Below, in pieces: positions 59,041 through 64,000 of a DNA stretch of 64,000 nucleotides. The stretch lies in assembly GCA_964019055.1 (NCBI GenBank), contig OZ025209.1, positions 14,979,867-15,043,866 on the forward strand, written 5' to 3'. The stretch comes from Anthopleura xanthogrammica. Its lineage: Eukaryota; Cnidaria; Anthozoa; Actiniaria; Actiniidae. How positions within the stretch are numbered: the first letter of the stretch is position 1; each line of letters opens with the position of its first letter. The notes under the pieces are model-generated. The model searched no databases. It was not told the DNA's origin and saw only the letters and a program-made list of their open reading frames with translations. The translations under genes were made by a program, and so were the position numbers.

Positions 59041-60658
59041 GCTCCAAGGCTTTTATGTATGTCGAAGAAACGGCGACAATGTATCTCGGGAAAAGGATAT
59101 AGATGTATTTATGACGACTAAACGGCTTAATAAGCGCTTTTTAAATACCGAAACCCGGACAGCAGGGCGCATTGATGCCATGGAAAGAGAATAAATACTA
59201 AGTCAACACGACGACGCATGTCAAGCTTCCTGAGAGTTCGAGGAAGACATGCGGGACTCGTTAGAGTTATTCAGTCAAGTGACGAAGAGGAAATAAATGA
59301 CACAAATTAACAAAAAGAAGCTATTACTAAACATATAATCGATGACATGAGATGAGAAGAGGCTTTGGTGAACTGACAAAAATTATATTCGATGAGAAGC
59401 AGTTCATTGAAATTTATGGACAAAAGTCTTTGCTAAAATAATGATTGCTCAACCTTTTTGAAACGGCGCCTTTTTATTCGAAACATTTCTGCTCTCAAAG
59501 CTAACCTTAAAAACTATCAACTCATTGTAGATATTAAAATCGATACGAAATCTATGCTACGCTGTTGTCAAAACACCGTCTATCTGTTTGTCAAATGAGA
59601 CATTCTACGATTAGAATACATTTTGGCTGTGCTTGACATCTGTTACGTTTCTCTACGATTTATTAAACGTAGGATTTAAGGGTTCTTAATGAGCTGAATC
59701 CCAGCCATATTAAACATTAATGAGTACATTTATAATCTTTTATATTCCCTTGGACGTTTCAAACTGACAACAACCCGGCATTCAATAAAACAAGACTTTA
59801 TTTGCGAAGATAATTTTTCTTTAACGGGGTATAATTTAAAATTTATCAAGAAACCAATTCAGAGTTCGAAAATAAATAAGATTATATGACTTAATAAGAT
59901 GTAATCCATGATCTACGAGAAAATAATCGCCATCGTTTTATCATAGACCGATTAAAACAAATATTCGTGATTATATTTCGTTTTATTCTGCGCAATAGGA
60001 AACGCATCCTCAAGCTAAAAACATAGCACATCTTTAGTAAATTGTTGGAAGATTTTATGCTCTCTTAGACTCAGCAGTTCACTTCACGCGTTACACAAGA
60101 TTTATAGAGCAGGACTATTGTTAATGTAACAAAGAAAATCGTATTCTTGAGTAGGGGTCATTTTTGAAGGTATTAATATTCAGTTGTGTGGCGGATATAT
60201 TCTATAATGGGTACAATATCGAGCAAGAAGATCAGGAACAATTAAGACTGAAGGATAATAGGTACTGTTAAGATTGTAGAATGTTCGCGTGCAAGGGACA
60301 CGATACACGATACACGAATAACAATGTGGGTATTTTAAAACTAGGTGGTAAAAACCCATAGGATATTTTGGTCGTAATTCGTTATAGTAATCTTAACTTG
60401 CCTATAGCATTTTCTGAAAATATTCTCATGATAAAGTTTATAAATCTGTGGGAGATGGAATAACAAATTTCGTCTCCCTGAGGCCCTGATGCGACACCAA
60501 TGATGCGACAGCTGATGTAAAGAAATGACTTTAGGTAAAAATGTTGTTTTTATAATTAATAGTAATAAAATATCTATGAATCGATTCTTATATTCACCGG
60601 CAATGATTATTATTTTACACACACATATACCAACATTTGACAATCAACTGAATCATCA

Positions 60659-60732
60659 AAAAAAAAAAAAAAAAAAAACCAGGAAAAAAAAAAAAAGAAA
60701 AAAGAAAGAAATATATATAATAAAAAATATAT
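60659..60732. repeat. A-rich tract and AT microsatellite
   Basis: Run of A interrupted by G and C, followed by (TA)n. Confidence 0.85.
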
Positions 60733-61380
60733 ATAGCATGATTGATATTCAGGAGTCCTTTTCATATAGCTTCCGCATATATTTTCTTTGCATGTATAAC
60801 AGTTAGACAAGCAAGAGAAGCCTTTCAAAGGCATCGATACGAACCCTTAAACCCTTAAAGATCACAAACGATGAATAGCTTGTAATAAATCATGTTTATA
60901 CGGTCCTTTAGTCATTCTCAGTCGACACTGGGAGACCAACTATTGACTTAGTAGGAAAATTGTAGCTTTTGTGTATGTGCACGTATCTTTGGACAGCTGC
61001 TTAGGAAAGCAAGGGTTACCATGGTAACAGAGAGTTACTTCTACTTTGCTTGTTTCGTAGTGTTATTGACGTTCAAAGCGTTTTGTGTCAACAGCTGATC
61101 ACCAAGAAATTTATCGTTAACATATTGGAGAGTATATTACCTACTACGTCATATTTTTTAGACTGAGATCATATGGTAGTCATTATTGTGCATGACTTAC
61201 GAAAGAGGGCTGGTAACTAGGAAACTGCAAGTTTGAAGAGATGACAACGAGCATGGAAATGGATAGGGTATTAGGAATAAAAATGACGGAATCGAAAAAG
61301 AAAAAAAGAGAAAAAAAAAAAAAAGAAAGAAAGAAACTTTCGTCCCTATGATCAACTCCTACGGAAACATCAATTCACCA

Positions 61381-61530
61381 CTTTCCATACATCGGTTTAC
61401 TGGTCAAAGACAAAGAATTCAGTCGAGGTTTCAAGGTTCAAACAGATGTTGAATAATCCTTTGAAACTACCTTCACCCTCGCTTGAATGCTTTGTGTTTG
61501 ACCAGTGAACCGATGTATCGAAATTGTTGA
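61381..61530. mobile_element. Palindromic element
   Basis: ATACATCGGTTTACTGGTCA and its near-complement TGACCAGTGAACCGATGTAT enclose CGAGGTTTCAAGG and CCTTTGAAAC. Confidence 0.7.
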
Positions 61531-62898
61531 ATAGAGGTTTATCATCATCACGTGGTGGTGCAAACGTCCATGATCAGATGAATATTGGTTTGTTATGTTC
61601 AGTGTGCACGTGTTTCCTACACACTTAAGAAAAGATTTTCTAATTTGGGTTTTGTCCTTGGCCAGAAGTAAAAGCTACTGTTTATCATGCTGATGACTAC
61701 GATTAAGAAAACTAATAGTTTTTTGAAGACGTAGGTGGGCTAAAAAGAGCAAATTGCTAAGATATGTATAAAGTTGTGATCCATATCATGATTATGTTAA
61801 AAGATAATTCATGGACCTCCCAGGTGAGCGACTTCGCTGTTGGGGTTAACGTCATTTTCATATGTTTATACAAATAAAAAAATTTAATAATAATAAAAGA
61901 TTATTCATCGACGATGAAAATTTTCGAGCATTTTTTAATCCACGTGTTGCCACGCCTCTGCGAACATTCTCGATGTTTTCACTAAACGTGACGTCGCACT
62001 CGTCAGTCTTTAACTGAAACAGGTACCTTAAGCTTGTAAATTGGACAAAAACCTCGCTTCATGTTCCATCATTTAAAATATTTGTTTCGTCACATTCGTA
62101 AGTAATAAAAGAACTGAATGACTGCACGACAATTCCGGGTAGGCGTTCTAGTTTGATAACACTTTGTCTTCCTATCCGTCAGACAGCCACAATGCCGCCA
62201 GTTAATTTTGATTGTAGTCACGTGCCGTGGCTATCTCCGTCAGAACGACTATCAGTTTCAACACTACCATCGTGTGTATCCGACAAGAAACTTCCCAGAA
62301 AAGCAATTAATTCCAAATAGAAGTTTCATAAAACCATCGAAAATTGGCTTTCTTCAAAGGCAATTAATTGAGTGCTTTGCCGAATGATACATGTAAACAT
62401 CATAAGGATAGCTTTTATCCACTTTTTGATGAATCATTTGGCGACAAAAAAGACATTGAACTAAAACAACAGACTACTTAACATTGAATACAGGATTCTC
62501 TGGACAACGTCCTTCCGTCTGATCGTTATTGCGAATAACACGCAGGCGGTTGTTTGATTATACAAGTCTTCAGGCGACAATGACTTAGAGATATTCAAAT
62601 GGCTCCATTACTAAAAAGACTAAGATTTTGGTTTCATTGAAAAGCGAAGAAAGTAATTTATCTTGGAGTTAAAAAGACTGTTTTGAATTATAAGTTGCAA
62701 TGGATAAATTAGTTGTTTGGGTTCCGAGACAAGTATGGGGAATATCTCTCTTAAATCTTTGACTATGATGGATTGATGTACTGAATCAACTTTGAGCTAG
62801 CCAATACAGCTAGATAAACAAGAATATATATGAACATGAAAATAGCTATAAATATATTGACAAAGAAATGAGACTGACATCCATAACCACATACACAG

Positions 62899-63150
<252 letters not shown>

Positions 63151-64000
63151 ACAATGAAATGAAATTATTGTATGTATAGGATGAGCATTATCGTCATCTT
63201 CAACATCTTCAACATCTTCAGACTCCAATGAAAAACATAGTCTCAAACCAATGGTGCAACTAAAATACTTTTTACTCACAGCCAGGCTTAAAATAGCTCC
63301 CATCACGCCCTATAACTTGACCTTCCACTAGATTACGTAGTATCTATTAATAATCATCCTATATCTGTTTGTGCATTCGATATATCAATGGGTCATCGTA
63401 ACCTCCTACGAACACGTGCTGTGTCAAGGAGATTTTTATGTTTTGACGGTTTGTATCAGTTAAAAACACCGGGCAAAGTGTCATAATACCACAGTGTGCG
63501 AGTGTGGGTGTGATTGGTGATGTTCTATCTGTTGCTTTCTATGGACAGTGGTGTTTGTGTTAAGGTATTTTTTGTAGGATGCGCTGGAATGTCTAGATTA
63601 TCGGTGTTTCTCACGGAAGGGAGCTAAGCTGGCACGGACAAATGAACATTAGAAAAGTGATTTTAAAACGATACGACTTCATTCTTATAAGAAAATGCGA
63701 GCCCACTAAGCAATGATGCCACAAATGTTATGCCAACTTTGAAAACACAAGGCCATGGCGGTCTCGATCCTACTTACTTACGAACAACAAACTAGATAAC
63801 TAAGGAACTGAGTGACAGACCGACAGACATACAGACAAACACTGACAGACTTACAAAGTTACTTTTGCGATTTTTGTTTTCTGAACTTAAAAATGGTTGA
63901 AATAAGATTCTTTTTCGGATGGCATCTTCTCTAAAACCCTAAAGTATTAATATGATTTCATATTTCTATTAATGGAAAAATGTCTTACTTATATCTTTAA

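Overview
The window is animal nuclear DNA: intron-rich, AT-rich and full of microsatellites, minisatellites, short palindromic (MITE-like) elements and tRNA-derived SINE fragments. Its only well-supported protein-coding content is two complete or near-complete genes for TRPN (NompC) channels, mechanosensory TRP channels with about 29 N-terminal ankyrin repeats. TRPN genes occur in many invertebrates and lower vertebrates. The small palindromic elements resemble those I associate with anthozoan cnidarians (corals, sea anemones), so an anthozoan is my best guess. The organism call is inference.

The genes are paralogues arranged tail to tail. TRPN-A is on the + strand: candidate N-terminal exon at 5038-5207, ankyrin exons from 9136 to 30999, single-exon channel domain at 31283-32968. 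TRPN-B is on the - strand: ATG at 58862, ankyrin exons from 57292 down to 38774, channel-domain exon 38440-36695. A 3.7 kb spacer with a 32-bp minisatellite separates their 3' ends. From repeat 2 onward the exons match one for one. Nearly every ankyrin repeat is its own exon of about 33 codons, every intron in this region is phase 0, and repeats 26 and 27 share one exon in both genes. The one structural difference there is an extra intron in TRPN-A inside the repeat 24 exon.

TRPN-B reads as a canonical 29-repeat channel of 1695 residues in 30 exons. TRPN-A reads as 1547 residues from repeat 2 onward. I could not find its repeat 1 exon. Its N-terminal exon runs into an AGAAG microsatellite where TRPN-B has a splice donor, and repeats 20-23 have lost much of the ankyrin consensus. 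Its six-helix channel core, pore and TRP box are intact. Both genes contain an intronic ATG exon with a phase-0 donor that could be an alternative first exon (14925-15026 in A, 51657-51776 in B).

Other content: a tRNA-Met(CAT)-like gene in a TRPN-A intron (22379-22451) with an unusual but compensated T-stem pair; at least ten dispersed palindromic element families; and several tandem arrays, including an 8-bp composite array (12741), a 32-bp minisatellite (35028), a GTTGCAT heptamer array (47730), a 151-bp satellite (54506) and a CTA trinucleotide array (62900). I see no gene in 1-5037 or 59100-64000. The long open frames in the simple repeats are not genes.
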